Made by a program: the position numbers and the translations under genes. DNA of 64,000 nt from Vibrio sp. qd031 (GTDB lineage: Bacteria; Pseudomonadota; Gammaproteobacteria; Enterobacterales; Vibrionaceae): positions 406,166 through 470,165 of the forward strand of contig NZ_JXQD01000025.1 in assembly GCF_002100145.1 (NCBI RefSeq). Reading direction: 5' to 3'. This document shows positions 1 through 8,925 of this stretch, one piece after another (position 1 is the stretch's first letter; the number at the start of each line of letters is the position of its first letter). The notes below the pieces were generated by a model that was given only the letters and a program-made list of their open reading frames with translations, ran no database searches and was not told the DNA's origin.

Positions 1-1
1 G

Positions 2-454
2 TTTGGTAAAGCGTTTGGTTTGTCTGGGGCTGCAATTATGTGTAACCACACAGTAGGCGACTACCTTACGCAATTTGCCAAGCACCATGTTTATTCTACT
101 GCGTTTCCTGCGGCTCAAGCCTTTGCATTAAATCACGCAGCTAAAATGATCCAGTCCCAGACGTGGCGTAGGGAAAAGCTCGCGGAGCATAGCGATAGAA
201 TTAGGCATAAATTGGGTCATTTAGCAGGCTATGTGGATACTTCCACCCCCATTAAGCCATTCATCATTGGAGATGCTGATCAAGCGGTCGCTGTGGCAAG
301 TGCGATGCGACAGCATGGTATTGCATTGACGGCAATACGACCTCCTACTGTTCCACCTAATACCGCTAGGTTGCGTATCACCGTAACGGCGGCGCATAGC
401 GATAAACACGTTGAAACGTTATGCCAAGCCCTGAATCAAGTTGTAAAGGAGTAA
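2..454 (+). CDS. bioF: 8-amino-7-oxononanoate synthase, C-terminal part
   Basis: This is the C-terminal part (about 150 residues) of BioF, the PLP-dependent enzyme that condenses pimeloyl-ACP (or pimeloyl-CoA) with alanine to give 8-amino-7-oxononanoate in biotin synthesis. The reading frame is open from base 2 and begins with FGKAFGLSGA, which resembles the conserved lysine-containing segment of this aminotransferase-fold family that carries the PLP lysine. The C-terminal domain is complete (AIRPPTVPPNTARLRIT, then the usual helix). The start lies off the left edge. The stop is 2 bases before the GTG chosen for bioC, and the end of bioF carries the bioC ribosome-binding site, so the genes are co-transcribed. 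Assignment is secure from the motif together with the bioC-bioD neighbours. Confidence 0.93.
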   Translation, partial: FGKAFGLSGAAIMCNHTVGDYLTQFAKHHVYSTAFPAAQAFALNHAAKMIQSQTWRREKLAEHSDRIRHKLGHLAGYVDTSTPIKPFIIGDADQAVAVASAMRQHGIALTAIRPPTVPPNTARLRITVTAAHSDKHVETLCQALNQVVKE

Positions 455-456
455 CT

Positions 457-1302
457 GTGGTCAGTTGTATCGAAGCAGAGGCTCAAGAACGCATTGATAG
501 CATTGCCGTCGATTTGCGCGATGAAAATCTGACGCAATCGAGTATGGCGAAAGAGGCGATTAGTCAAGCCTTTGATCGCGCAGCAAAAACTTATGATGCT
601 CATGCGCAATTTCAACGTGACGTTGCCGATTGGCTTATGTCAGAAGTGGCGAGCGATCTCACTGGATTGCATTTTCTCGATCTCGGTTGCGGCACCGGAT
701 ATGTCGCTCAGCAGTTGATTGAGCGGGGAGCACATGTAACCTGCGTTGACTTATCTCAAGCGATGCTCGATCAGGCAAAAGCAAGGCTTACCTCAACACA
801 AACACGTTTTGTTCAAGCAGATGCAGAGTGTTTACCTTTTGCTGATCAAAGCTTTGATGGCGTAGTCAGTAGCTTGGCTTTGCAATGGTGTACCGAGCTT
901 TCGCATCCGCTAAAAGAAATGAAGAGGGTGCTTAAACCAAACCGACAAGGGCTTTTTACCAGTCTAAGTGAAGGGTCATTATACGAGTTGAAACAAGCGT
1001 GGGCCGAAATTGACCAACATCAACATGTGAATACTTTTTGTCATACAAATAAGATAAAAATTGCGTTACAGCAAGTTTCTCCATGGGACAACTCATTACA
1101 CTGTCGTCAATTTGTGATCTGGTACAGCAGTGCATTGAGTCTAATGAAAGACTTGAAAGGTATTGGTGCAACACATGTAGATGGCCGCAGTACAGGGCTA
1201 ACTTCGCGAGAAACTCTACGTGATGTCGAGCGTCACTACCAACGATTTGCGCAGCCAGATGGTCTCCCTGCAACCTATCAAGTCTGTTTAGGAATTCTTT
1301 AA
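457..1302 (+). CDS. bioC: Malonyl-ACP O-methyltransferase BioC
   Basis: BioC methylates the free carboxyl of malonyl-ACP with SAM so that the fatty-acid synthase can build pimeloyl-ACP for biotin. The protein is a class I methyltransferase: glycine-rich motif I ([10 protein letters not shown]) near residue 75, an acidic residue after strand 2 (CVDLSQAML) and motif IV ([12 protein letters not shown]). The GTG at 457 was chosen because AAGGAG lies 6 bases upstream, inside the end of bioF; this gives 281 residues. An in-frame ATG at 421 would overlap bioF and has no ribosome-binding site. Homology to other BioC proteins seems to begin near AKEAISQAF, so a later start at ATG 544 is also possible. 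The stop overlaps the bioD start by one base. Confidence 0.9.
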   Translation: MVSCIEAEAQERIDSIAVDLRDENLTQSSMAKEAISQAFDRAAKTYDAHAQFQRDVADWLMSEVASDLTGLHFLDLGCGTGYVAQQLIERGAHVTCVDLSQAMLDQAKARLTSTQTRFVQADAECLPFADQSFDGVVSSLALQWCTELSHPLKEMKRVLKPNRQGLFTSLSEGSLYELKQAWAEIDQHQHVNTFCHTNKIKIALQQVSPWDNSLHCRQFVIWYSSALSLMKDLKGIGATHVDGRSTGLTSRETLRDVERHYQRFAQPDGLPATYQVCLGIL

Positions 1303-1979
1303 TGACACACACACTATTTATTGCTGGAACGGATACCGATGTCGGCAAAACTGTCGTTTCAAAAGCGCTTTTGCAAGCTGCGGATAAAATGGGAATGACA
1401 ACCGTTGGCTACAAGCCTGTCGCTGCGGGTTGTGAAGTCACGCCTGATGGCAATCGAAACTCCGATGCATTGCATTTACAAGATGCCGCTAATGTGTCTG
1501 TTGCCTATGATAAAGTAAATCCTTACGCGCTATTAGAGCCTTGTTCGCCGCACATAGCGGCAAAATTGGAAGGCGTTAATATTGATGGGACAGTTTTATC
1601 GAATAAACTGGAAGAGCTGAAACAACAAGCCAACTTCGTTTTGGTTGAAGGGGCTGGTGGATGGAGAGTGCCAGTGTCAGACAGTGAATGCCTATCTAGT
1701 TGGGTTCAGCAACACAACTTACCGGTCATATTGGTGGTCGGTGTTAAGTTGGGATGTTTGAGTCATGCGATGTTAACCGCAGAAACGATTGAACGTGACG
1801 GTCTCAACATTGTGGGTTGGGTGGCGAATCGTGTTAACCCAGGCGAAAAACACTACCGAGAGATCATTAGCTTGTTAGAGCAAAAGATTAATGCGCCTAA
1901 ACTGGGTGAGATCCCATACATGCCGAGTGTTAAAAAACGCGATTTGAGTGAATATGTAGATTTAACGTTGATTGTATAA
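1302..1979 (+). CDS. bioD: Dethiobiotin synthetase
   Basis: BioD closes the ureido ring of dethiobiotin from 7,8-diaminononanoate, CO2 and ATP in the cytoplasm. The 225-residue length fits the family. The P-loop GTDTDVGKT is at residues 9-17, and the segments YKPVAAGCE and [10 protein letters not shown] match the substrate and nucleotide-binding motifs. The start overlaps the bioC stop (TAATG), indicating translational coupling. A strong hairpin follows about 25 bases after the stop and ends the biotin operon. Confidence 0.95.
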   Translation: MTHTLFIAGTDTDVGKTVVSKALLQAADKMGMTTVGYKPVAAGCEVTPDGNRNSDALHLQDAANVSVAYDKVNPYALLEPCSPHIAAKLEGVNIDGTVLSNKLEELKQQANFVLVEGAGGWRVPVSDSECLSSWVQQHNLPVILVVGVKLGCLSHAMLTAETIERDGLNIVGWVANRVNPGEKHYREIISLLEQKINAPKLGEIPYMPSVKKRDLSEYVDLTLIV

Positions 1980-2003
1980 GCAAATCCATCGTCTTAGTAA
2001 AAT

Positions 2004-2031
2004 AAATAACCACGCCTTAGCGTGGTTATTT
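2004..2031. terminator. Bidirectional terminator between bioD and the 57-residue gene
   Basis: Perfect 11-bp stem at 2005-2015 and 2020-2030 (AATAACCACGC and its complement) with a 4-base loop. It is flanked by A-rich sequence on the left and T-rich on the right, so it can serve both converging genes. Confidence 0.8.
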
Positions 2032-2059
2032 AACATTGAAATGTTTGATGTTTCACCCG

Positions 2060-2233
2060 TTACGAGTGGTTATCTTCTAACCCCATGAAAGCAGCTTGAA
2101 CTTCCGCAATTTGCTGTTGTTGCAATTGAGCTCGGTCCTCAAGGCCTAATTGTGCAGTGGCTTCCTCTTCGCTAATACCCAGGTGACACATCAATAAATC
2201 GATGGCCATTTGATGGCTTGCTTTGGCTTCCAT
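2060..2233 (-). CDS. Small conserved-type hypothetical protein (57 aa)
   Basis: I do not recognise a named family. The start at 2233 was chosen because AAGGAG lies 7 bases upstream; a longer frame (to 2317) has no such signal. The 57-residue product is acidic, helical and glutamine-rich (EEEATAQLG, then RAQLQQQQIAEVQAAF), has no signal peptide or membrane segment, and looks cytosolic. It is transcribed towards bioD and shares the terminator between them. A small protein between bioD and htpX is, from memory, found at this place in other vibrios, which supports its being a real gene. Confidence 0.65.
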   Translation of the reverse strand: MEAKASHQMAIDLLMCHLGISEEEATAQLGLEDRAQLQQQQIAEVQAAFMGLEDNHS

Positions 2234-2447
2234 ATTGTCTCTCCTTGTCGAGAATCTCATGTTCTCTGTAATGTGCCCTGACTTTACCACCCTATAGGTA
2301 TGGAGCAATAAGACCAAAGTCTATGCTCGGCGTTGTCGCGTTAATTTTGACATTGATCAATTTAGTATCATATTGTAAATAGGCCTTGTAACTTCAAATT
2401 AGCGCGCCAATATATACACATAATTAAAACGAGAGTGGAGAAGTTCG

Positions 2448-3320
2448 ATGAAGCGTATTGCTTTATTTTTGGCGACTAACTTAGCGGTCATGCTAGTGCT
2501 AAGTGTCGTGTTAAACATTGTTTATTCGGTAACAGATGTTGAGCCGGGCAGTTTATCTGGCTTGTTAGTCTTGGCTGCGCTATTTGGATTTGGCGGGTCA
2601 TTAATTTCGCTGTTAATGTCCAAATCGATTGCTCTTCGCTCAGTTCGAGGCCAAGTCATCGATAGTCCTCGCAACGAAACAGAACATTGGTTAATTGAAA
2701 CGGTAAAACAGCAGTCTCAAAAAGTAGGCATCGGCATGCCAACGGTTGCCGTGTATGACTCTCCAGACATTAATGCGTTTGCCACAGGGGCCAAGCGCAA
2801 CGACTCTTTGGTTGCGGTATCAACGGGTCTGCTGCGCAATATGTCACGAGATGAAGCCGAAGCAGTTTTGGCACATGAAGTCAGTCACATCGCTAACGGT
2901 GACATGGTCACTATGACGCTAATGCAGGGGGTCGTAAATACCTTTGTAATCTTCTTATCACGCTTTATTGCCAATATCGTGGCAGGCAACCGTGATGAAA
3001 ATGGTGGCGGCAGTATGATGGTCTATTTCGGTGTCTCTCTCGTCCTAGAGATGGTGTTTGGTATATTGGCCAGCTTCCTAACACGCTGGTACAGCCGCAA
3101 ACGCGAATTTGCTGCTGACGCGGGTGCCGCTGAACTAGTGGGCAGTCACAAGATGATTGCTGCATTAGAAAAGCTCAAAGTGAGCTATGAGCCTCAGCTT
3201 GAAGGCTCGATGATGGCGTTCGGCATTAACGGTAAACAGCAAACCTTGAGTGAGTTGCTAATGACTCACCCGCCGCTCGACAAGCGCATCGATGCGCTGC
3301 GTAGCCGACGCAGCTTCTAA
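2448..3320 (+). CDS. htpX: Membrane zinc metalloprotease HtpX
   Basis: HtpX is an inner-membrane M48-family protease that works with FtsH to degrade damaged membrane proteins. The 290-residue length is typical. There are two N-terminal membrane segments (residues about 5-25 and 35-57), then the zinc motif HEVSH at 143-147, two further hydrophobic stretches (about 155-175 and 190-215), and the third zinc ligand in REFAADAGA. The start follows GAGTGGAG by a few bases. It is a single-gene unit ended by the hairpin at 3345. In other bacteria htpX responds to envelope stress (Cpx); no such site was identified here. Confidence 0.96.
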   Translation: MKRIALFLATNLAVMLVLSVVLNIVYSVTDVEPGSLSGLLVLAALFGFGGSLISLLMSKSIALRSVRGQVIDSPRNETEHWLIETVKQQSQKVGIGMPTVAVYDSPDINAFATGAKRNDSLVAVSTGLLRNMSRDEAEAVLAHEVSHIANGDMVTMTLMQGVVNTFVIFLSRFIANIVAGNRDENGGGSMMVYFGVSLVLEMVFGILASFLTRWYSRKREFAADAGAAELVGSHKMIAALEKLKVSYEPQLEGSMMAFGINGKQQTLSELLMTHPPLDKRIDALRSRRSF

Positions 3321-3344
3321 ATTTAAGAACTCACCTAAAATTTG

Positions 3345-3376
3345 GGCATTTACAGTCATTGTAAATGCCTTTTTTT
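3345..3376 (+). terminator. htpX terminator
   Basis: A 10-bp stem (GGCATTTACA at 3345-3354 and its complement at 3360-3369) with a 5-base loop is followed by a run of seven T. A classic intrinsic terminator. Confidence 0.88.
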
Positions 3377-3642
3377 GCGCAAATTTTCAGATATTTATCA
3401 TCAATTAACTTATTACCTCCCACCATCCTTATCATCTTTAGCATTGACGGTTTCTCTCGAGCAGTGCATTTTTTTAGATGATTTTGTCATTTTGTCACGG
3501 ATGAGAGCCTGTCGAAGCCTTAGACCGCGCGGCTACTCCCTCCCATAGTGCGTTGAATCCCAAAGAATTCGCATAAAAAAGTGGTGCTGTAGGCAACAAT
3601 GTAGTACCCATATAGGGTAAAAGGTTTTTTTTACTAACCAAT
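3377..3642. other. Intergenic region between htpX and the lipid operon
   Basis: The non-coding gap between the htpX terminator and the promoter at 3643. It is mostly AT-rich, with one GC-rich patch near 3520-3545. A short open frame covers part of it but has no ribosome-binding site and a composition unlike a protein. I see no RNA gene or repeat in it. Confidence 0.5.
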
Positions 3643-3669
3643 TGATCCAAAAGCTCTCTTTGATTCGTA
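3643..3669 (+). promoter_or_regulatory. Candidate RpoE/ChrR-type (ECF11) sigma promoter
   Basis: TGATCC at 3643-3648 and CGTA at 3666-3669 are separated by 17 bases and lie about 35 bases upstream of the first gene of the operon. From memory this matches the -35/-10 pair used by ECF11 sigma factors (Rhodobacter RpoE, released from ChrR by singlet oxygen). The operon behind it contains the gene families (SDR, FAD oxidase, DUF1365, Cfa) that recur in that regulon. The sigma factor and its ChrR partner are not in this window. The match is seen; the regulation is inferred. Confidence 0.65.
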
Positions 3670-3703
3670 GATAACTACTGAAGCAAACACTTAGGATATG
3701 AAA

Positions 3704-4123
3704 ATGGACATTTCAACAGTTTCTCAAGTTTACAGTAAGTTGAGTAAGAACAATCTCAACTCGCTATCAGACATCTATCACCAAGAAGTTATTTTTGAGG
3801 ATTCAGCGCACACCATCAACGGTTGGACTAACCTGCAACGTTATTTCGAGAATCTATACCTCAACGTCAACAGTTGTGACTTTGAGATCCACAGTGAACA
3901 CCAGTCTGATGACTGCGGATTTTTGGTGTGGACGATGCATTTATCTCACCCAAAACTCAAAGGTGGAAAGTCGGTCGCGGTGCAAGGGGTTAGCCACATA
4001 AAGTTTGCGGAAGGTAAAGTAATACACCATCGTGACTACTTTGACATGGGTGAGATGCTCTATGAAAACTTACCCGTGCTGGGCGGTGTCATCCGAACCA
4101 TTAAGCAAAGATTGGGTCAATAA
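3704..4123 (+). CDS. NTF2-like / SnoaL-fold protein
   Basis: A 139-residue cytosolic protein of the NTF2-like cone fold: an N-terminal helix (VYSKLSKNN), then IYHQEVIFEDSAHTINGWTN, a central strand region, and a closing HHRDYFDMGEMLYE segment typical of SnoaL-like proteins. This fold often binds small hydrophobic ligands or performs simple acid-base chemistry; the substrate here is unknown. Start 3704 is preferred over ATG 3698 because GGA lies 7 bases upstream of it but only 1 upstream of 3698. It is first in the operon, directly downstream of the ECF-type promoter, and ends one base before the next start. Confidence 0.78.
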   Translation: MDISTVSQVYSKLSKNNLNSLSDIYHQEVIFEDSAHTINGWTNLQRYFENLYLNVNSCDFEIHSEHQSDDCGFLVWTMHLSHPKLKGGKSVAVQGVSHIKFAEGKVIHHRDYFDMGEMLYENLPVLGGVIRTIKQRLGQ

Positions 4124-4873
4124 ATGTTTGAAATAAACCATCAGACCGTATTGGTCACCGGAGCGACGTCTGGCATTGGCCAGCAGGTTGCTCAAGATTA
4201 CGCGAAGAAAGGGTGGAACGTTGTCGCTTGTGGACGCAATCAAGCTAAGCTTGCCGAGCTTGCGCTCAAATTTCCGAACATTGCGACTTTAGCCTTTGAT
4301 ATCACAAATGCAGATGCGTGCCGAGAAGCACTCAGCGGATTAGAGCCCTGCCCAACGTTGTGGGTACTCAATGCAGGTGACTGCGAATATATAGACGACG
4401 GTGTTATGGACGCCGCGCTGTTTCGCCGCGTTATTACTGTCAATGTCATTGGTTTGAGTAACTGTATTGAAGCCATTCAAGACCAATTTACAGCAGGGCA
4501 TCGTTTGGCCATCGTGGGCTCGATATCGAGTGAACTGGCACTGCCTAGGGCGGAAGCATATGGGGCATCAAAAGCGGCAGTAAAATACCTTGCTCATACC
4601 TTACGCATGGACCTCGCTGCCAAGCAAGTGCATGTGTCGACCATCTTCCCAGGGTTTGTTGAAACGCCACTGACAGACAAAAATAATTTCGCCATGCCAA
4701 TGATCATCTCAGTTGAGCAGGCATCGAAGTCTTTGATTGAGGGGTTGAGCAAAGGGAAGAGCAATCTCTACTTCCCGCGTCGTTTTACTAGCATTATTAG
4801 ATTGTTAGGGACTTTGCCATACAGCTGGCAACATGCGCTTATTGGACGTTTGTTAAAGCAGCCAAAAGAGTAG
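4124..4873 (+). CDS. Short-chain dehydrogenase/reductase
   Basis: Classical SDR of 249 residues: cofactor motif TGATSGIG near residues 12-19, the LNAG motif, a catalytic serine in VGSISS and the YGASK (YxxxK) catalytic pair. NADP(H) or NAD(H)-dependent oxidoreductase of unknown substrate. It starts directly after the preceding stop. SDR genes of this kind accompany Cfa, FAD oxidase and DUF1365 genes in singlet-oxygen regulons, so an oxidised lipid or acyl-chain substrate is plausible but not shown. Confidence 0.88.
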   Translation: MFEINHQTVLVTGATSGIGQQVAQDYAKKGWNVVACGRNQAKLAELALKFPNIATLAFDITNADACREALSGLEPCPTLWVLNAGDCEYIDDGVMDAALFRRVITVNVIGLSNCIEAIQDQFTAGHRLAIVGSISSELALPRAEAYGASKAAVKYLAHTLRMDLAAKQVHVSTIFPGFVETPLTDKNNFAMPMIISVEQASKSLIEGLSKGKSNLYFPRRFTSIIRLLGTLPYSWQHALIGRLLKQPKE

Positions 4874-4917
4874 TGCTTAATAACCCAACAGCAGTAGATA
4901 GAATTAAGGACAATTAG

Positions 4918-6204
4918 ATGAAAATTGCAATTATCGGAACCGGAATTTCAGGGCTAACGAGCGGCTATTATCTTCACAAACAGCATGATGTCACCTTGTT
5001 TGAGGCGGGCGATTATATTGGCGGCCATACGGCCACAATCGATTTTGAGTGGCAGGACCAAGACTATCGCGTCGATACCGGCTTTATTGTTTACAATGAC
5101 AGAACCTACCCTAGGTTCATTAAAATGATGAACGAAATAGGCGTAACCGGTACGCCAACTGAAATGAGCTTTAGTATCCGCAACGACAGCAGCGGATTAG
5201 AGTATAACGGTCACTCTTTGAGCACCTTATTCGCGCAAAAACGAAACTGGTTTAACCCTCGCTTTTATAGTTTTATCCGCGAGATACTCGCGTTTAACAA
5301 GCTGGCTAAAGCGTCAGCACACGATGATACAGTCACGTCTGAAACGCTCGGCGATTTTTTGCAAACTCACAATTTTAGTGACTACTTTTGTGATAACTAC
5401 ATACTCCCTATGGGCGCGGCTATCTGGTCTTCAACGTTGGCCGATATGCGCGGATTCCCACTACGCTTTTTTCTGCAGTTCTTTCTAAACCATGGACTCC
5501 TCGATATTAAGAATCGCCCTCAATGGTTTGTGGTTGATGGTGGGTCCAAGGCCTATATTGATCCACTCACTCAAGGTTTTAAAGACCGTATTAGGCTCAA
5601 CAGTGCTGTTGAGCGTGTAGAAACAGACAGTGCAGGCGTAACAGTCACTTCTAACGGCAAAACTGAGCGTTTTGATCAGGTCATTTTTGCCTGCCATTCT
5701 GATCAGGCTTTGGCGATCTTGGGTGAGTCGGCGAGTGCCGCTCAGCGAGAAATATTAGGGGATATGGCGTATCAAGCGAACGAAGTAATATTGCATACCG
5801 ACACCTCTTTACTTCCCAAGCGACAAGCTGCTTGGGCATCTTGGAATTACTACCTAGATGGTCAAAAGGGCCAGGCTGCGAGAAAACCCGCTCTTACTTA
5901 CGACATGAATATACTTCAGCATATAGAGAGCGAACACACGTTTTGTGTATCGCTGAATAGCCGTGAACGTATAGATGCAAGCAAAATCATTAGGACATTT
6001 AGCTACGATCATCCTGTATTTACGCTCGAGTCGAGAGCTGCGCAGCTGCGCAGAGACGAAATTCAAGGGGTGAATGGACTGTGGTTTGCTGGCGCATATT
6101 GGCACAGCGGTTTTCATGAAGATGGTGTGCGTAGTGCATTAGATGTTGTAGAAGAACTTGAGCGCTCTTTACAAACCTCCGGTGCACCTCGAGGCGTTGC
6201 TTGA
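4918..6204 (+). CDS. FAD-dependent amine-oxidase-type oxidoreductase
   Basis: A 428-residue flavoprotein of the NAD(P)/FAD-binding amine oxidase superfamily. The dinucleotide motif GTGISGL is at residues 7-13, followed by the acidic LFEAGDYIGGH segment, and a C-terminal FAD motif (GLWFAGAYWHSGFHEDGVRSA). AAGGA lies 7 bases before the ATG. Members next to DUF1365 and Cfa genes are conserved in the RpoE/ChrR regulon. In Rhodobacter such genes have been linked, from memory, to furan fatty-acid formation from methylated acyl chains. Function here is inferred from context. Confidence 0.85.
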   Translation: MKIAIIGTGISGLTSGYYLHKQHDVTLFEAGDYIGGHTATIDFEWQDQDYRVDTGFIVYNDRTYPRFIKMMNEIGVTGTPTEMSFSIRNDSSGLEYNGHSLSTLFAQKRNWFNPRFYSFIREILAFNKLAKASAHDDTVTSETLGDFLQTHNFSDYFCDNYILPMGAAIWSSTLADMRGFPLRFFLQFFLNHGLLDIKNRPQWFVVDGGSKAYIDPLTQGFKDRIRLNSAVERVETDSAGVTVTSNGKTERFDQVIFACHSDQALAILGESASAAQREILGDMAYQANEVILHTDTSLLPKRQAAWASWNYYLDGQKGQAARKPALTYDMNILQHIESEHTFCVSLNSRERIDASKIIRTFSYDHPVFTLESRAAQLRRDEIQGVNGLWFAGAYWHSGFHEDGVRSALDVVEELERSLQTSGAPRGVA

Positions 6205-6219
6205 TAGCAGGAGATTCTG

Positions 6220-7011
6220 ATGAGCAGTGATGGTAACAGCACATTAATGGTAGGAAGAGTCTCGCACAGGCGCTTTTCGCCTCAATCTCATCACCTAGAT
6301 TATCCATTGTTTATGCCTTGTATTGATGTGGATGAACTCGATGACCTAGCCAAGAGCGTATGGGGGTTTGGTTATCGTTGGTGGCATTGGGCACGATTTA
6401 AGCGCTCAGATTATGTCGGCTCTACAGGCGATATAAAACAAGCAGTTCAAAACAAAGTGTATGCGTTGACTGGTGAGAAAATCGAAGGAACGGTCAAGAT
6501 GGTGTGCCACCTTCGATACTTGGGTCTCTACTTCAGTCCGGTCAACTTTTACTACTTGTACGACGAGGGCGGGCAGTGGCGCTATATGTTGGCGGAGGTG
6601 AGCAACACGCCATGGAACGAGCGCCATTACTACGCGGTGAATGCCGATGCTGGTGTTGATCACAAGAATTGGCAGCAGCAAAAAGCATTCCATGTCTCAC
6701 CTTTTAATCCCGTTGATCAACGTTACCGTTGGACACTCAAGCCGCTAACCAACACTCTGATGGTGCACTTAGAGTGTCACAAGCCAGCGTTAAAAAGTGC
6801 TAGCGAGGAAGAACAGCTAACCAGTTCAAGTAAGGTATTTGATGCAACGTTGAAACTCAAAGCAGAACCACTTAATTCAAAAAATTTAGTGTGGCAGTTG
6901 ATCAAAATGCCTGTTTTAACAGTAAAAGTAGTGATAGGTATTTATTGGCACGCGTTTAAGCTGTGGAGAAAAGGGGTTCCTTTATACACCCACCCAGCGA
7001 AACAAAAATAG
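6220..7011 (+). CDS. DUF1365 family protein
   Basis: A 263-residue DUF1365 protein (VGRVSHRRFSPQSHHLDYP at the start, then FSPVNFYYLYD). No catalytic mechanism has been firmly assigned to this family as far as I know. It is nearly always found between the FAD oxidoreductase and the Cfa-like methyltransferase, as here. There is no signal peptide; a hydrophobic segment near residues 228-250 (MPVLTVKVVIGIYWHAFKLW) may touch the membrane. AGGAG precedes the ATG. Confidence 0.86.
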   Translation: MSSDGNSTLMVGRVSHRRFSPQSHHLDYPLFMPCIDVDELDDLAKSVWGFGYRWWHWARFKRSDYVGSTGDIKQAVQNKVYALTGEKIEGTVKMVCHLRYLGLYFSPVNFYYLYDEGGQWRYMLAEVSNTPWNERHYYAVNADAGVDHKNWQQQKAFHVSPFNPVDQRYRWTLKPLTNTLMVHLECHKPALKSASEEEQLTSSSKVFDATLKLKAEPLNSKNLVWQLIKMPVLTVKVVIGIYWHAFKLWRKGVPLYTHPAKQK

Positions 7012-7060
7012 CTAGAGCCAACTATAAACTAAAATTTGCATGACAAAAAAGGGAAGTACT

Positions 7061-8362
7061 ATGTCGTCAATATCCACCCAAACCAAGAGTGCAACACTCA
7101 ACGAACGTAGCCAACTTGGATCTGTAGAGGCCGGGAATATCCAAGCAGGGATGAGCCGTATGCAGTCAGCTGCGCGACAACTCATGTTGTCAAAAATGGC
7201 TTTCCTACAACATGGCAGCATTACGTTAATTGAGCAGTTTATTCAGGGTGAGGGGACACAGGCGCACGTTTTTGGAGACAGTGATCATCCCTTGTCTGTC
7301 ACCGTAGAAGTACATCATCCAGACTTTTATCGTAGAATGCTTACAGGCGGCAGTATTGCTGCGGGTGAAGCTTTCATGGACGGTTGGTGGAGCAGCCCCA
7401 ACCTGGCTCAAGTCATGGAGCTAATGGCGCTTAACCTTGCAACACTCGATGCGATTAGTCAACAATCCAGCTGGTTCAAGAAATCCGCATATAAAATTGC
7501 CCATTGGCTTAATCGAAATACACAGGCCAACTCTAAAAAAAATATCCACGCACACTACGACCTAGGTAACGACCTTTATGAGCTTTTTTTAGATTCTAAA
7601 ATGTTGTACTCGTCCGCTATTTACCAAACCCCCCAAGACACGCTAGAGCAGGCTCAAGTCAACAAGATGGAACGTCTTTGTCAGCAACTGAATCTGCAAC
7701 ACGGTGAGCGCGTGATAGAAATTGGGACCGGGTGGGGCGCCATGGCCATTTATATGGCGCAGAACTATGGTTGCCATGTCACAACGACGACCATTTCAAA
7801 AGAGCAGCTCGCTTTTGCCAAACGGCGTGTGCAAGAGCTGGGTTTAGAAGACCGTATTACCCTTTTAGAGCAAGACTATCGAGATCTTGAAGGGCAATTC
7901 GACAAGCTGGTATCCATTGAAATGATAGAAGCAGTCGGTAAGCAGTTTCTAAAATCTTATGTGCAAAAATGCAATCAACTATTAAAACCGGGTGGCAAGA
8001 TGGCAATACAAGCGATCACCATTGCGGATCAACGTTATGACCATTACAGCAGTAACGTCGATTTTATCCAAAAATACATCTTCCCTGGTGGTTTTCTACC
8101 CTCCACGACGTCTTTATTGGCCTCTACAACAGAATACAGCCAGTTGGTGTTGAGGGATCTGCACGACATTGGTCTCGACTATGCACAAACATTAGCGGAC
8201 TGGGACAAGCGGTTTAACTTGTCGTTAGAGTCTGTTAAATCTCAAGGCTATGACGAGCGTTTCATCCGGATGTGGCGCTATTACTTAGCGTATTGTGAAG
8301 GGGGCTTTCGTGCCAAAAGCATTAGCACCGTTCAACTTACTTTTGATAAAGCGGCCTCGTAG
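7061..8362 (+). CDS. cfa: Cyclopropane-fatty-acid-synthase-type methyltransferase
   Basis: A SAM-dependent enzyme that transfers a methyl or methylene group to the double bond of unsaturated phospholipid acyl chains at the inner membrane face. The 433-residue product has an N-terminal lipid-recognition domain, then the SAM core with the IEIGTGWGA motif and the family segment YSSAIY. The start at 7061 is preferred: GGGAAG lies 5 bases upstream, whereas ATG 7040 has none. Because the operon contains oxidoreductases and an ECF-type promoter, it may make methylated or furan acyl chains rather than plain cyclopropanes; the sequence alone does not decide this. Confidence 0.9.
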   Translation: MSSISTQTKSATLNERSQLGSVEAGNIQAGMSRMQSAARQLMLSKMAFLQHGSITLIEQFIQGEGTQAHVFGDSDHPLSVTVEVHHPDFYRRMLTGGSIAAGEAFMDGWWSSPNLAQVMELMALNLATLDAISQQSSWFKKSAYKIAHWLNRNTQANSKKNIHAHYDLGNDLYELFLDSKMLYSSAIYQTPQDTLEQAQVNKMERLCQQLNLQHGERVIEIGTGWGAMAIYMAQNYGCHVTTTTISKEQLAFAKRRVQELGLEDRITLLEQDYRDLEGQFDKLVSIEMIEAVGKQFLKSYVQKCNQLLKPGGKMAIQAITIADQRYDHYSSNVDFIQKYIFPGGFLPSTTSLLASTTEYSQLVLRDLHDIGLDYAQTLADWDKRFNLSLESVKSQGYDERFIRMWRYYLAYCEGGFRAKSISTVQLTFDKAAS

Positions 8363-8370
8363 GGGGATGT

Positions 8371-8910
8371 ATGCAACGTTCAGTTATTATTGGCTCCATA
8401 TGGTTTCAGCTGATATGGTTTATGGCCGTGTTGGGACGGGAAACGTTGATATGGCCGTTGCTTATACTGGTTGTTGCAACGTACATTTGGAGTTGGCGCA
8501 ACCGCGTTATCTCTTTTGAGTTAGTTGCCTTGTTAGGGATGGGGTTAACGGTTGATTTTATTCATGTTCGAGTGGGCGTGTTCCAATTTGAGGGGGGCAG
8601 CCTAATGGGCTTGCCCAGTTGGTTAGTGTTGTTGTGGTGCATGTTCGCTTGGTATGCGGTGATGATGAAGCCAGTTATACAAAAAGTAAAACCGGTGATC
8701 GTGGTCATTTTTGGCGCTGCTGGAGGAACACTGAGTTATATCGCCGGTGCTCGTTTTGGAGCCGTTGAGTTGCCCTGGGGTATTTGGCATTCATCACTAG
8801 CGCTTGCAGCCGCATGGACAGTGTTATCTACCATTATTGTGTCAATTAATCAAATACAACTGAGATCCAATCGCCAAAGCACTGCGTACAAAGAGAACAA
8901 ACTCATTTAA
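8371..8910 (+). CDS. DUF2878 integral membrane protein
   Basis: A 179-residue hydrophobic protein with about five or six membrane segments and few charged residues outside a short basic C-terminal tail. It matches the DUF2878 family as I remember it; the function is unknown. It starts 8 bases after the cfa stop behind a G-rich Shine-Dalgarno sequence, so it is co-translated with cfa. It may anchor or assist the lipid-modifying enzymes. Confidence 0.75.
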   Translation: MQRSVIIGSIWFQLIWFMAVLGRETLIWPLLILVVATYIWSWRNRVISFELVALLGMGLTVDFIHVRVGVFQFEGGSLMGLPSWLVLLWCMFAWYAVMMKPVIQKVKPVIVVIFGAAGGTLSYIAGARFGAVELPWGIWHSSLALAAAWTVLSTIIVSINQIQLRSNRQSTAYKENKLI

Positions 8911-8925
8911 ACGCAGCAACTTACT

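Noticed and set aside
3342..3548. Open frame after htpX
   Set aside because: It starts inside the htpX terminator, has no ribosome-binding site and an unnatural composition.
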